A stretch of DNA of 64,000 nucleotides from Verrucomicrobiales bacterium (GCA_029212615.1 JARGPJ010000005.1:1-64000), one strand, 5' to 3'; shown: positions 33,041-43,135, counted from the stretch's first letter. Notes: generated from the sequence alone by a model not told the origin. Numbers and translations are program-made.

Positions 33041-33463
33041 TCAGTGGGGACTTTCAAAAACAGCCTTCAACTTCTCCGGTTCCAGTAGATCAAGTTGAGC
33101 GAGCAGGGAGGTGTAGTCGATAACGTTGCGTACCCGGATCAGCTTCCCCTCTGCAAAGCGAGCACTGAAACTGAAAATGAGGTCCACTTCTTTTCCGGAG
33201 AACCGGTGCCGTGCCGCGAAACGCGCATGCCCTGCCACCTCATCACCTTCCGAAACAAGATCGACAACATCGACGTAAATCTGATCGAAGGCATTCTTGA
33301 ATGACTCATGAATCCTTAAAAATCCAGCTGGTCCAACCACGGTATTCCCGAGACCGAGTACTTCGCACCCGGCATGCATCAACTCGCCAACTGCGGACCG
33401 GTCCATCCCGTTCCAGACCCGGTCAAACCAAATGCCTGTTAGTTGTTTTGCTGAAACTTCCAT
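33041..33463 (-). CDS. SnoaL-like / nuclear transport factor 2-fold protein
   Basis: The 140-residue protein shows an NTF2/SnoaL-like cone-fold pattern: an opening helix ending FDRVWNGMDRSAVGELMHAG, VVGPAGFLRIHESFKNAFDQIYVDVVDLVSEGDEVAGHARF, and later strands AARHRFSGKEVDLIFSFSARFAEGKLIRVRNVIDYTSLLAQL. Such proteins include cyclases, isomerases and binding proteins. There is no signal peptide, so it would act in the cytoplasm on an imported product. It overlaps the upstream sulfatase gene by 25 bases and lies between secreted enzymes of the locus. The catalytic role cannot be read from the sequence. Confidence 0.65.
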   Translation of the reverse strand: MEVSAKQLTGIWFDRVWNGMDRSAVGELMHAGCEVLGLGNTVVGPAGFLRIHESFKNAFDQIYVDVVDLVSEGDEVAGHARFAARHRFSGKEVDLIFSFSARFAEGKLIRVRNVIDYTSLLAQLDLLEPEKLKAVFESPH

Positions 33464-35223
33464 GCCTGCAACACTTTTCCGTCAAGGTCATTCACTTGAA
33501 TCGATTTTATCACGGCGTTTCCGTTTGGAAAGAGAACCCGAAGATGAATCACTTCAGCCCTTGTCGGAACCGTACCTGAAACCTGGAGAGCGCCTTGAGT
33601 GCCGGTCTCCATGACGACCCGGGAATCGACAAAATCCGACTGCCCCTTTTCCCGCCAGGACACGGCGAGCTCCCCTTCTGGTAGATCCGTGAGTTCCATC
33701 GAGACCTTAAACGGACCGTTCAGATTTAGCTTACTGTTAGCAATGAAAGGCGTGAGTCTCTTGGCCCCGTCCGGATCAATGAGCTGCAACCCCCTTGGAC
33801 TTTCCTTGATCACCGAATTCCTGGCAAGCCAACCCTGAACCGTTGCCGGCTGACTAAGCCGTTCCGTTTCCTTCTTCGAAACAGGCTTCCCGTCCAGGTA
33901 GTGATCATAATACTGCTCCCAATTCCCGGGCATCTGCGCCCCGAGTAACCCGGGAGGACTCAGCTCCTGCGTCCATTCGAAAAGTTGCCTCCGCATCCTC
34001 TCCGCTTTCTCCGGATGAGCTTCGATGAGGTTCCTCGACTCCCCTGAGTCATTCACCAGATTAAACAGATATTCACGACTCCCTCCCCGAAGGAACTTCC
34101 AGTCTCCCACCCGAATCGCCGACTGAGTCGACCACCTCCAGAAGAGAGCTTCGTGCGGCGAACTCTTTTCTTCACCGGCCAAATACGGAATCAAATTCGT
34201 TCCGTCGAGGCTTCCCTCGTGGGGCAATCCCGCCAACGCCACGGCTGTCGCGGCGACATCCATCGAAATGACCGGCTCTTCATAAACCTGTCCCGCGGGA
34301 ATCGTTCCGGGCCATGCCGCGACAAAAGGAACGCGAATCCCCCCTTCAGCGAGCATTCCTTTCTCGCCATTCATCGGCGCATTGAGGGAGCCGTCCCATC
34401 CGGGGCCTCCGCCCGGCGCGTCGATCTTGTGGATTTTCAAAGGCGCGCCGTTATCCCCGATGAAAAAGATCAGAGTGTTCCCGGTGAGTCCTTTCTCCTC
34501 CAGCTTTTCACGAATGATGCCTACTCCATCATCCATCGCCGAAATCATGGCAAGAGCCTGACGTCGTCGCTCCGGCATTTTACCGGGGAAACGGGAAAGG
34601 TATTTCCGAGGGGCATCGAGCGGAACATGGGGCGCACGGTAGGCTACGTAGAGAAAAAACGGACTCTCACCATGCCGGTCAATAAACGCCGAGGCCGCCT
34701 GAGTGCAGGCATCGAGATGATAGAGGTTGCTCTCATCGTATCCCGGCTCCCGGTCTGATCCGTCGAGATTGAATGTCGCCCATGCCGGTTTCGATGAATT
34801 CTTGTAATACACTTCATCAAAACCGTGGGAGGCAATTTCAGCCCCCGGTCCCAGATGCCACTTTCCGGTCTGTCCGGTCTTGTAACCGGCTTTCTGAAGT
34901 CTTTGCCCGATCTTCACCTCTGCGTTAAATCCATCCAGCGACTCACCGTTTGTCTCCAACCCGAAACGACTTTGATCCCGGCCCGTCAACAGCCCGCCCC
35001 GCGAAGGAACACACTGAGGGGCGGTAACGTAGCCATTCGTGCAACGCACCCCGTCAGCGACGAGTTGATCTATATGCGGCGTCTTAAGATCATCGTAGAT
35101 TCCTGCCGCACCAATGTCCGGCCAACCGTGATCATCAGTGAAGAACAAAATAATATTGGGCTTCTCCGCTGCCAACGCGGACGCGAAGAAACAGGCGATG
35201 AGAACGCTAAGGAAAAACTTCAT
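33439..35223 (-). CDS. Secreted type I sulfatase (594 residues)
   Basis: A signal peptide (MKFFLSVLIACFFASALAA) precedes NIILFFTDDHGWPDIG, with the formylglycine motif C-V-P-S-R at 71-75 (serine at the fourth position, the commonest form), followed by QTGKWHLGPGAEI and YVAYRAPHVPLD. After the catalytic part (to about residue 460) a C-terminal beta domain (LNGPFKVSMELTDLPEGELAVSW) may bind carbohydrate. It lies 103 bases after the DUF1592 cytochrome gene and overlaps the SnoaL-like gene by 25 bases, so the two are co-transcribed. Sulfatases of different subfamilies standing in one locus usually each remove one sulfate position of the same polymer. Confidence 0.9.
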   Translation of the reverse strand: MKFFLSVLIACFFASALAAEKPNIILFFTDDHGWPDIGAAGIYDDLKTPHIDQLVADGVRCTNGYVTAPQCVPSRGGLLTGRDQSRFGLETNGESLDGFNAEVKIGQRLQKAGYKTGQTGKWHLGPGAEIASHGFDEVYYKNSSKPAWATFNLDGSDREPGYDESNLYHLDACTQAASAFIDRHGESPFFLYVAYRAPHVPLDAPRKYLSRFPGKMPERRRQALAMISAMDDGVGIIREKLEEKGLTGNTLIFFIGDNGAPLKIHKIDAPGGGPGWDGSLNAPMNGEKGMLAEGGIRVPFVAAWPGTIPAGQVYEEPVISMDVAATAVALAGLPHEGSLDGTNLIPYLAGEEKSSPHEALFWRWSTQSAIRVGDWKFLRGGSREYLFNLVNDSGESRNLIEAHPEKAERMRRQLFEWTQELSPPGLLGAQMPGNWEQYYDHYLDGKPVSKKETERLSQPATVQGWLARNSVIKESPRGLQLIDPDGAKRLTPFIANSKLNLNGPFKVSMELTDLPEGELAVSWREKGQSDFVDSRVVMETGTQGALQVSGTVPTRAEVIHLRVLFPNGNAVIKSIQVNDLDGKVLQAWKFQQNN

Positions 35224-35326
35224 GAGACAAGGCTAACGGCATCACCTTACGGAAGCCTCAACGTGATGATGCCTTTTCCGCGCTCCAAATGACACAAAAA
35301 CAACGGAAATTGAAAGCGGGCCCGCC

Positions 35327-37696
35327 TCAGTGAGAAACCGCACCTGTCGCGAAGAGATCTCCATCTCCTCTGCGCTTCTGAAAAGGGGCGCTTTCGATGA
35401 CACCGTAGACGATCTCACGCAGCGTCGCGCCATGAGTCTCGATGTCCATGACGATCTTATCAATCGTCGGCGCATCGTAGTACTCTATCCCTCTTCCCAC
35501 TGCATAGGTCAGCAACTTCTCCGCGAGGGCACGATGAAAATCGCGATACCTGGCCGTCGCAAGAATCTCACTCAACTCTTTAGCACTCCCGAAGACTTCA
35601 CCGGTCATCAGTTTGCCGCTCGCATCGATAGGCTGCCCCTTATCATTGTCCCGCCAAAGTCCGACCGGACTGAAGTTCTCAAGGGCCAATCCAATCGGGT
35701 CCATCCTTTGATGACAGGAAGCGCACATTGCCTGCTCAGAATGAAGTGCCAGAAGTTCCCTGAGCGTTAGATTCTTCTTTCCTCCCTTAGCCGCCTCTTC
35801 CAATGGAGGCACATCCGGGACAGCCGGGGGTGGCGGGGTTGCCAGAAAATTCTCGAGAACAAAAAGACCCCGTTTCACCGGCGATGTCCGCGTTGGATTC
35901 GAGGTGACCACTTGAAAGGTCCCTTGAGAAAGAAGGCCTCCTCTAATGGAATCTTCAGGAAGTTTCACCAGTCGCATATGACTGCCCTTAACGCCTTCCA
36001 CTTTATACCAGTCGGCGAGAACCTCATTTAGAAAGGTATAGTTAGCGGTGAGCAATTCTGTCGCCAGTCTGTTCTCTTTGAGGATATGGGCGAAAAAGTA
36101 CTCACTCTCTTTTCTCATCGAAGCACGCAGTCGAAGACTAAAAGTGCGGCGAGCCTCATTAAGGTCACTGATATTCAAGACGCGCCGCTCATCAATATTC
36201 ATCGTCTCGACATCCCTCGCCATGAGCCACTGGCCGACAAAGTTTTGAACGAAGCGTAAAGACTTTTCATCTTTCAGCATCCGGTCGACCTGTTTTCGGA
36301 GATCAACTCTGAGGCGCCCTTCAGAGGCCAGGCGCAACAGTTCATCGTCGGGTGTCGAGCTCCACAGAAAATATGAAAGCCTTGAGGCAAGCGCGAACTC
36401 ATCGATAGGAACGATCTTTCCGGGATTGTCCGGCTCCGGCTGAATCTCAGCCCGCAGGAGAAATCGCGGACTTACCAGAATCGTTTTGATTCCCATGGCA
36501 ATTCCATCTTCAAAACTGTTTCCGGGCTGGGCATCCACCTGGCGGGCAATCTTCACGAGTCGCTCCAAGGTCCCTTCTTCGACAGGGCGCCGAAACGCCC
36601 TTGTTGCAAAAGTCCTGAAAATCTTCTCCCGGTAAATATCACGCTCCTCTGCTCCCGGAGGGGGCGGCCCTTCTGAAAACAGGTAGCGGACATGGCGAGG
36701 ATAATCCTTCTGACTTCCATCGAGTGGTCCACGAATACGGACGGCGTTCACATTGATCGCCAACTTCTTCTCTCCCTTTTCAGGCGGCGCCCCTCTCTCA
36801 GTAGCCAACCAGATCGTCTGATCACGGCCCCGCTTCAAAGTCGTCTTCGTCTTGAGCATGAGTCGTTTCGAGTTATCCCAGCCCAGCTGACGCGACGTCA
36901 ACTCTCGATCGCCGACTCCCACTTTAAGGGTGGCTGAGTTAGACGAAGCCTCATCAGAACCGATCACATTAAAATCGACTCGTATTTCATACTCGCCATC
37001 GTAGTTGACCCACGGCTTACTCTCCATTTTGCGGGCATGTTCAAAGGGCATCCAGTCAAGCGACCACGATTCGCTTCGCGCGTCTCGAAAGTCATCGACA
37101 TCCAGCCACCATTCAACAATCTCCGGACCATCTCTCGGCACCGCCTTTTCCACCACCTTTTCGGCAGCCTCCAGGTACTTCTCCATCAACAGTGGAGAGA
37201 TACTGAGAACGTCACCAATCGTATCAAAGCCATATCCGGTGTCATCAACCGGGAGAATATCCTTCACATTGAAGTCAATCTGGAGGAGATCCTTAATCGT
37301 GTTGCGATACTCTTCACGATTCAATCGCCTTATCGTGACCCGACCCGGGTCGGGGTTCTCATGATCGATCTCAAAGACGCGACTCTCGATAAAAGCGAGC
37401 ACCTTCTTCCTTTCCTCGTCGGTAGGCTGCTTCTTGTCCGCCGGCGGCATCAAGTTACTGCGAACATTCTTCCAGGTCTCATACCACACGTCGAAATCTC
37501 TTAAATGCGCGACGACGGATTCGTAGTCATCCATCATGAAGTCACCTTTGTCCATGCCGTCGCCATGACAGTCATAGCAAAAGTCCATGAGAATCGGCTC
37601 AATCTCGTCGAACTCTTTCTCCGCAGCAGAATCTTCAGATACCCCGATTGCCCCGGTAAAAAAACAGAGCCAACAGATCAGGAAAAAAACCTTCAT
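35327..37696 (-). CDS. DUF1587/1595/1592/1588/1585 PVC cytochrome-type protein
   Basis: From ATG 37696 the 789 residues begin with a signal peptide (MKVFFLICWLCFFTGAIG) and a heme c motif C-Y-D-C-H (about residue 40). Then come DUF1587 (RLNREEYRNTIKDLLQIDF), a beta-rich insert, DUF1595 (FATRAFRRPVEEGTLERLVKIA), DUF1592 (LASRLSYFLWSSTPDDELLRLA), DUF1588 with a second C-A-S-C-H motif (PIGLALENFSPVGLWR), and a DUF1585 tail (LLTYAVGRGIEYYDAPTI). The family is frequent in Planctomycetes and Verrucomicrobia; its reaction is unknown, but the heme sites suggest electron transfer outside the cytoplasm. No DUF1552 partner is adjacent here. The longer frame begins at 37723 with TAATG overlap to the upstream sulfatase, so that start is possible too. 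Confidence 0.85.
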   Translation of the reverse strand: MKVFFLICWLCFFTGAIGVSEDSAAEKEFDEIEPILMDFCYDCHGDGMDKGDFMMDDYESVVAHLRDFDVWYETWKNVRSNLMPPADKKQPTDEERKKVLAFIESRVFEIDHENPDPGRVTIRRLNREEYRNTIKDLLQIDFNVKDILPVDDTGYGFDTIGDVLSISPLLMEKYLEAAEKVVEKAVPRDGPEIVEWWLDVDDFRDARSESWSLDWMPFEHARKMESKPWVNYDGEYEIRVDFNVIGSDEASSNSATLKVGVGDRELTSRQLGWDNSKRLMLKTKTTLKRGRDQTIWLATERGAPPEKGEKKLAINVNAVRIRGPLDGSQKDYPRHVRYLFSEGPPPPGAEERDIYREKIFRTFATRAFRRPVEEGTLERLVKIARQVDAQPGNSFEDGIAMGIKTILVSPRFLLRAEIQPEPDNPGKIVPIDEFALASRLSYFLWSSTPDDELLRLASEGRLRVDLRKQVDRMLKDEKSLRFVQNFVGQWLMARDVETMNIDERRVLNISDLNEARRTFSLRLRASMRKESEYFFAHILKENRLATELLTANYTFLNEVLADWYKVEGVKGSHMRLVKLPEDSIRGGLLSQGTFQVVTSNPTRTSPVKRGLFVLENFLATPPPPAVPDVPPLEEAAKGGKKNLTLRELLALHSEQAMCASCHQRMDPIGLALENFSPVGLWRDNDKGQPIDASGKLMTGEVFGSAKELSEILATARYRDFHRALAEKLLTYAVGRGIEYYDAPTIDKIVMDIETHGATLREIVYGVIESAPFQKRRGDGDLFATGAVSH

Positions 37697-37722
37697 ACAA
37701 ACTCTATCAAAGCAATAAAACA

Positions 37723-39453
37723 TTACAGTCGTTCAATTGTCACAAAACGCAGCAGATCCTCTTTAGTGATTTCACCACTAACCTCAACTGACACCTCTGT
37801 CTCTCCTCGTTTAAGAGAAAAACCGGGAAAAGTCAGTTCAGATTCACTGCCGGAGAGCTGCCCTGAAAACCGTTGATCCCCAATCCTGAGAACCACCTCG
37901 CGGTCACCGATCGGGTTCGTCCACTTCACCGCCGCGGAGTATTCGCCCTCCTCTGCAACCGTGACTTTCCATTCTCCCCTTGTTCCCCATCCCGTCGCCC
38001 CGGAAGGAACCCGCCAATCCTGTATTGAAAGATCGCTCGAAGGCTCAGCCGCGGCACCGATGATAATGCGGGGCGGATCGTAATTGCGAGACCGCGTCGA
38101 CGAAACATCTTCCAGCCAGGCTGCGTAAGCGGCTTTCAACTCCGCAACCTTCTCAGGATTTTCAGCAGCGAGATCGATGGTCTCACCGGGATCTTTGCTG
38201 ATCTGATAGAGTTCAAACGGCTCCTGGCTTTTCACTTTCTCATTACCAAATCCCGTTCCCCTGACAAGCTTCCAGTCCTGCTCGCGCGCCGCGAAATGAT
38301 GAAACTCAACAGGCTCATTCCCCCGATGAGACTGGATAAACAAAGTGCGCCCCCCGCCGCGAACTCCTTCGCCCGAGAGGAGAGGAAGAAAGCTCTCACC
38401 ATCCAGCTTCAGATCTGTCCGTTTTTCGTAGCCGGCTACCTCCATGAGGGTAGGCATCACATCAATATGAGCAGCAATCCGATCACTCCCGGTCCCTGCT
38501 TCCAGCTTTTCCGGCCACCGGGCGTAAAACATCGTGCGAATCCCCCCTTCATGAACGTGGGATTTCATGCCTCGAAACGGTCCCACATATCGCATCGTGT
38601 TAGGCCCATTGTCCGTGAAGAACAAGACCATGGTGTTTTCGAACTGGTCGCTCTCCCTGAGGTAGGCATCCAACTTCCCCATGTTCTGATCAATATTCTC
38701 AACCATCGCAAAAACCCGCGCGACCGTGTCGACATGTTTCCGGTCTTTCTTCCCGTTCAAGACAGGACTGAGGTCAACGGACTGGTAATAGGCAAGCAAG
38801 TCCTCAGGCACATCATGGTAGGGGCCATGCGGAGCATTGGGAGGAAGGTAGACAAAAAAGGGCTTCCCCGCCTCCTTCGATTTCTCCATAAACTCGATCG
38901 CTTCATCAAAGTAGATATCGGTGCAGTAGCCTGTTTTCTGTACCTGCTTTCCGTTTTCGAAGAGAACAGGGTCAGTGTAGCGCGAATCATTTTCAATCGG
39001 CTCAGACGGCTGGGCCAGCCCCCCGCCTCGATGGATCAAAACTTCGTCGAATCCCTGATCCTGGGGGCGCAGGGGGTAGTTATCGCCGAGATGCCATTTC
39101 CCGAAAATCCCGGTCGTGTAGCCGGCCTCCTTCAGCATTTCCGCCATCGTAAACTCTTCAGGGTCCATCATCGAACGTCCCTTGAACGTATCAATACAGC
39201 GGGTCCGGTAATTGTAGCGCCCTGTCATCAGGCAGGCCCTCGTGGGGGAACAGACCGGCGATACGTAAAAGTCGGTCAACTCGGCCGACTCTGTCGCGAA
39301 TCGATCGAGGTTTGGCGTCCTGATCACCGCATTCCCGGTCGCCCCGAGATCACCGTATCCCATATCATCAGGCATCACGACGATTATATTGGGCTGTGCC
39401 TGAGCAGAGGCGATGCAAACAAAAACGCCAGCAAGGAGAAGTCGGAGAATCAT
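37723..39453 (-). CDS. Secreted type I sulfatase (576 residues)
   Basis: A signal peptide (MILRLLLAGVFVCIASAQA) precedes IIVVMPDDMGYGDLGATG; the formylglycine motif C-S-P-T-R begins at Cys68. GIFGKWHLGDNYPLRPQDQGFDE, LPPNAPHGPYHD and LFFTDNGPNTMRYVGPFRGMKSHVHEGG complete the active-site set. The last about 100 residues form an extra beta domain (GEYSAAVKWTNPIGDREVVLRIGDQRF) like the one in the sulfatase at 20373-22211, and the NYPxRPxxxGFxE region is also shared, so the two are close relatives. It is 68 bases after the upstream sulfatase gene and its stop TAA overlaps an ATG of the cytochrome gene. Confidence 0.9.
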   Translation of the reverse strand: MILRLLLAGVFVCIASAQAQPNIIVVMPDDMGYGDLGATGNAVIRTPNLDRFATESAELTDFYVSPVCSPTRACLMTGRYNYRTRCIDTFKGRSMMDPEEFTMAEMLKEAGYTTGIFGKWHLGDNYPLRPQDQGFDEVLIHRGGGLAQPSEPIENDSRYTDPVLFENGKQVQKTGYCTDIYFDEAIEFMEKSKEAGKPFFVYLPPNAPHGPYHDVPEDLLAYYQSVDLSPVLNGKKDRKHVDTVARVFAMVENIDQNMGKLDAYLRESDQFENTMVLFFTDNGPNTMRYVGPFRGMKSHVHEGGIRTMFYARWPEKLEAGTGSDRIAAHIDVMPTLMEVAGYEKRTDLKLDGESFLPLLSGEGVRGGGRTLFIQSHRGNEPVEFHHFAAREQDWKLVRGTGFGNEKVKSQEPFELYQISKDPGETIDLAAENPEKVAELKAAYAAWLEDVSSTRSRNYDPPRIIIGAAAEPSSDLSIQDWRVPSGATGWGTRGEWKVTVAEEGEYSAAVKWTNPIGDREVVLRIGDQRFSGQLSGSESELTFPGFSLKRGETEVSVEVSGEITKEDLLRFVTIERL

Positions 39454-39521
39454 GGAAAAAGGTGGACGCAGCCTTCCTCCGCGTCTGCTAGCGCAGTCGC
39501 GGAAAGGTGAAGCGGGGAACC

Positions 39522-41606
39522 CTATTTCAAAGTCCTGATCGAGACCGATTTAAGACGCCATTGCCCGGGCGTTTCCGTTCCAAAATGCGGTGCACTACTG
39601 AGCACAACCTTCTCGCCTTTTTTGACAACACCGAGATCGCTGAGGACTCCTGATTGATCTTTATCATCAATGTCGCCATCGACACAATAAATCGCAAGCG
39701 GAGCATCATCGCCGATCTGGTAAAACCCTCCGCACTCACCGTTCCCGGCGACGACAGCACAATGCTGAAGAACCACATCCTCATCAAAAGTCATCGTCAA
39801 AAACTCTCCTCCCTCAACCTGTTTTACTTTACCGGTCGTTACCCCGATACCCCGGGGATTGGCATGAAGCTCACCCGCAGACGGACGAATGGTCATATGA
39901 ACTCCGCCGTCGCTTAATTTCAATTCAGGATAGAGCTCATCCTTCCCGCTCAACTCAAAGACACTGCCCTGACGGCTCACGAGTCCGGCGATTCGATGAC
40001 CGCCCGCATTGCGGTGAAGCTCTGCCAGTTCATTCAAATGACTAACCAGTGGCTGCAACTCCGGCTCACTGATCCGGTTGTTTTCCTCCCTTTGATCAGC
40101 ACCCAGTTCGTATAACTCAACCGGCATGGTCTCACCTCCGCGCAGGAGTGAAGGATCATAAAATATTTTCCACTGGCCGGCGTAGCCGGTGCCTTCCACG
40201 GTCGGATCATCGAGGCGAACCGCAGCGACGGCCGGATCCGGTTTCGACTCCTTATGATCATGGGCAAACATGGGTATCGCACGCCCTTTTTCCCCGCCTT
40301 TCCAGACCGGGAGCATGCTGATACTATCCTCCGCCCCTTTCTCACCTGCCCTCAAATCAGGTAAGGGCACCCCGAGAATATCGGCAAAGGTAGCAAAGAC
40401 ATCGACATGGCTGATCGGAGTCGCATTCGTCAGCCCGGGCGAGGACGCATTTCCATCGCCGATACCGGCGGCCGGCCAGGCCATCAAAAACGGAACGCGG
40501 TGACCTCCCTCATAACTGGACGATTTGTGACTTCGAAACGGGCCGGTCGCAATGTCGCTGTTTTTCTCCGCTCCATTATCACTCGTAAAGACGACGATCG
40601 TGTTTTCAATAAGTTTTGCTCCCGGATTCCTCGGATCGTCACTTGACTCTAACCAATCTATAAATCGCCCGAGGATGAGATCATTTTCATAAATGAAATC
40701 ATGCCGTAAGTCCATCGGGTCCCCCGACTTCGTTCTTGATGCACCGCGACTTGCCTTTCCCCCAATCTCTTCGTCAGGCGTATAAGGGGAGTGATTAGAT
40801 GGTGAAGGATAATAGAGGAAAAAAGGAGCCTCTTCATTTTCTCCTCCTGCGAGATGAGACGAAAGGCACTCCAACGCAAATCCTGAATGACGACCGCCCA
40901 GTTCGGAGAGGACATAAGCTTTCGGCCCCTCACTAACGAGAGCCTTCCCTTCACCGGTCGCCCCTATCACGGAGCGGCCATGGAGGTGACCCGGACCTAC
41001 ACTTTGGGCAGGTCCATTCTTCTGCTTCGCCTTTTTCGCCCCGGCATCAGGTCCTGAGGTTCCATGCGAACGTGAGGTATAAAGCGCTCGATCAAAGCCA
41101 TGATCGACCGGCGCATCATAGAGTGGCTGCGTGAGGTCAGCGTCCTCCCATCCTGCAGCCGGACTCCCGTCAGAGCGTCGAAATCGGAGTCCCACATGCC
41201 ATTTGCCTGCCATTGAGGTTTCGTATCCAGCTTCTTTGAACATGGTAGCAAGGGTAGGGCGATCCCTTTCAATCATCGGATCTCCCTGAGTGCCGAAAAG
41301 CACCCAATGCTTCAGCCTGTTGCGCCAGGGATACCGGCCGGTGAGGAGACCATAACGCGAGGGCGAACAACGGGATGAGGTCGTGTGAGCATCAGTGAAA
41401 CGCACCCCCATTGCGGCGAGCCGCTCCATCGAGGGAGTGGCCACCTGAACCTCATCTGCATTTCCGGTGAAATCCTGATAAGCGCTGGAGTCCCCCATTC
41501 CCATGTCATCTGCCATCATGAAGATAACATTGGGGCGGTCGAGAGCAGGAGCCGCAGAAAGGGCAGCTGAAATCAAAGTCAAAAGCAGGCAAAGAATCCG
41601 GGTCAT
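39522..41606 (-). CDS. Secreted type I sulfatase (694 residues)
   Basis: The start at 41606 gives a clean signal peptide (MTRILCLLLTLISAALSAAP); an earlier ATG at 41696 overlaps the upstream stop as ATGA but would add 30 residues before it. VIFMMADDMGMGDSSAY and the motif C-S-P-S-R (Cys80) define the active site, followed by MAGKWHVGLRF (histidine then valine instead of leucine), LYYPSPSNHSPYTPDEEI and VFTSDNGAEKNSD. A long insert between about 160 and 260 contains a Lys-rich loop. The end (about 560-694) is an extra beta domain with several cysteines (LQHCAVVAGNGECGGFY, IYCVDGD). It is the largest separate sulfatase in the locus and may use a bulkier substrate. Confidence 0.88.
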   Translation of the reverse strand: MTRILCLLLTLISAALSAAPALDRPNVIFMMADDMGMGDSSAYQDFTGNADEVQVATPSMERLAAMGVRFTDAHTTSSRCSPSRYGLLTGRYPWRNRLKHWVLFGTQGDPMIERDRPTLATMFKEAGYETSMAGKWHVGLRFRRSDGSPAAGWEDADLTQPLYDAPVDHGFDRALYTSRSHGTSGPDAGAKKAKQKNGPAQSVGPGHLHGRSVIGATGEGKALVSEGPKAYVLSELGGRHSGFALECLSSHLAGGENEEAPFFLYYPSPSNHSPYTPDEEIGGKASRGASRTKSGDPMDLRHDFIYENDLILGRFIDWLESSDDPRNPGAKLIENTIVVFTSDNGAEKNSDIATGPFRSHKSSSYEGGHRVPFLMAWPAAGIGDGNASSPGLTNATPISHVDVFATFADILGVPLPDLRAGEKGAEDSISMLPVWKGGEKGRAIPMFAHDHKESKPDPAVAAVRLDDPTVEGTGYAGQWKIFYDPSLLRGGETMPVELYELGADQREENNRISEPELQPLVSHLNELAELHRNAGGHRIAGLVSRQGSVFELSGKDELYPELKLSDGGVHMTIRPSAGELHANPRGIGVTTGKVKQVEGGEFLTMTFDEDVVLQHCAVVAGNGECGGFYQIGDDAPLAIYCVDGDIDDKDQSGVLSDLGVVKKGEKVVLSSAPHFGTETPGQWRLKSVSIRTLK

Positions 41607-41692
41607 GAAGGATAAACTGGCCGAAACACCCGCCCCCTGTCGACTCGAATCCTTGACAGTGGCGGACAATCTTTTGTGAAAATGAGACAGGT

Positions 41693-43087
41693 TCAATGCC
41701 CCTGCTCTTCTCCGGACTGTCGTGCATCGCGGCTCATTTCCTCCTGAAACATCACGGCCATGCCTCGAAGTCTCTTCATTAGATCACGCCGACGGACCGG
41801 CTTCGATTCTCCCGGATCGACTTCCAGGTCATAAATCACCGGCTGCGGATTCAAATACATCTTGTACCTACCTGATCTCACCGCAGCAAGTGCCCCGTGA
41901 CTACCATGGTAAAAGAAAGCATTGAGATACTCTTCCTGATCAAAAGATTCAGCCCACTCCAGACCCTGCTCCCAAGGTCGTCGCAGAGGTATCCCTGCAT
42001 TGAGAGATAGGCCGGCTCCCGGTGAAGGAATCGCATCGACTTCCCCGGTGAAAAGCGGCCACAAGTCACGACCATCAATCACAGGGTGATCCTCAGGAAT
42101 CCGAATCCCCGCTGCTGTCGCAAGAGTGGGGTACCAGTCCATCGCATGAATCACCTCCGAGCGCTCGACGCCCCCGGGAACCCCCAGGGCGGGCGCCCAA
42201 ATAATCCCCGGAACGCGGATGCCGCATTCCCAGGTCGTCAGCTTAGTCCCCTTCATCGCTTGCTGTGAATTCCTTCCCGCTCCCCGTCCATTATCAGAGG
42301 CATAAACAATGACGGTATGGTCGTCGATACCGAGTTCGGAAAGCTTATCCACCAATCGACCGACATGATAATCGAGTTCCTGAATCGCGTCACCATACTC
42401 ACCCCATGCAGAACTCCCCTGAAATTCCGGGCTCACTCCGAGTGGTTTGTGAAGCATCGTATGCGGCAGGTAGAGAAAAAACGGTTCATTCTTTTTCTCC
42501 TCAACGTAGGCAATCGCTTCGTCAGTGTAGCGCTTTGTCAATTCAGCCGAATCGGCGGGTTGCTTTACGATGCGTCCATTTCTCAAAAGAGGCACCCCCG
42601 CCTCGCCGAAGTAAACAGTCTCGACGGGGTCAAGATTGGAATACATCCCGAAATGAAAATCGAAGCCCTGTGCGTTCGGGACGAATGAACTTTTATCGCC
42701 GAGGTGCCACTTTCCGATACAGGCAGTCGCATAGCCATTAGCTTTGAAGAGCTCGGCAAGCGTCACTTCGTCCGCATGAATCCCCCGTGTCGAATCGGCA
42801 CGCTGAACCCAGGTTTCCATGCCAACCCGCCTTGGATAGGCACCGGTAAGGAGGCCGGCCCTCGACGGACTGCAGATCGGTGCGGCGGCGTAGTAGTCAA
42901 TGAGCCGGATGCCTTCTGCCGCCAGTCGATCGATCCTTGGCGTTGCTACTTCGGTCGCTCCATAGCATCCCAGATCATAATAGCCCTGATCATCAATAAA
43001 GATGATGATGACATTCGCCTGGCGATCTTCCGCTAACAAGTTCAGAGAGGAAACAAGAAAGCCGGCTAGCAGAAGAAAATGACGCAT
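41693..43087 (-). CDS. Secreted type I sulfatase (464 residues)
   Basis: From ATG 43087 a signal peptide (MRHFLLLAGFLVSSLNLLAE) leads into VIIIFIDDQGYYDLGCYGA; the formylglycine motif is C-S-P-S-R at Cys72. ACIGKWHLGDKSSFVPNAQGFDFHFG, LYLPHTMLHKPLGVSPEF and VYASDNGRGAGRNSQQ follow. It is a compact enzyme without an added C-terminal domain. The longest frame starts at 43132 only three bases from the stop of the permease gene, but those first 15 residues would precede the signal sequence. Its stop overlaps an ATG of the next frame by four bases, so translation of the following sulfatase is probably coupled. Confidence 0.9.
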   Translation of the reverse strand: MRHFLLLAGFLVSSLNLLAEDRQANVIIIFIDDQGYYDLGCYGATEVATPRIDRLAAEGIRLIDYYAAAPICSPSRAGLLTGAYPRRVGMETWVQRADSTRGIHADEVTLAELFKANGYATACIGKWHLGDKSSFVPNAQGFDFHFGMYSNLDPVETVYFGEAGVPLLRNGRIVKQPADSAELTKRYTDEAIAYVEEKKNEPFFLYLPHTMLHKPLGVSPEFQGSSAWGEYGDAIQELDYHVGRLVDKLSELGIDDHTVIVYASDNGRGAGRNSQQAMKGTKLTTWECGIRVPGIIWAPALGVPGGVERSEVIHAMDWYPTLATAAGIRIPEDHPVIDGRDLWPLFTGEVDAIPSPGAGLSLNAGIPLRRPWEQGLEWAESFDQEEYLNAFFYHGSHGALAAVRSGRYKMYLNPQPVIYDLEVDPGESKPVRRRDLMKRLRGMAVMFQEEMSRDARQSGEEQGH

Positions 43088-43135
43088 ACTCAATGACTCC
43101 CGGATTAAACTGAATTGCCCGATATAAATCATCTT

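Noticed and set aside
38296..39510. 404-codon plus-strand frame
   Set aside because: Fully antisense to a sulfatase with all active-site motifs; a shadow frame of GC-rich coding DNA.
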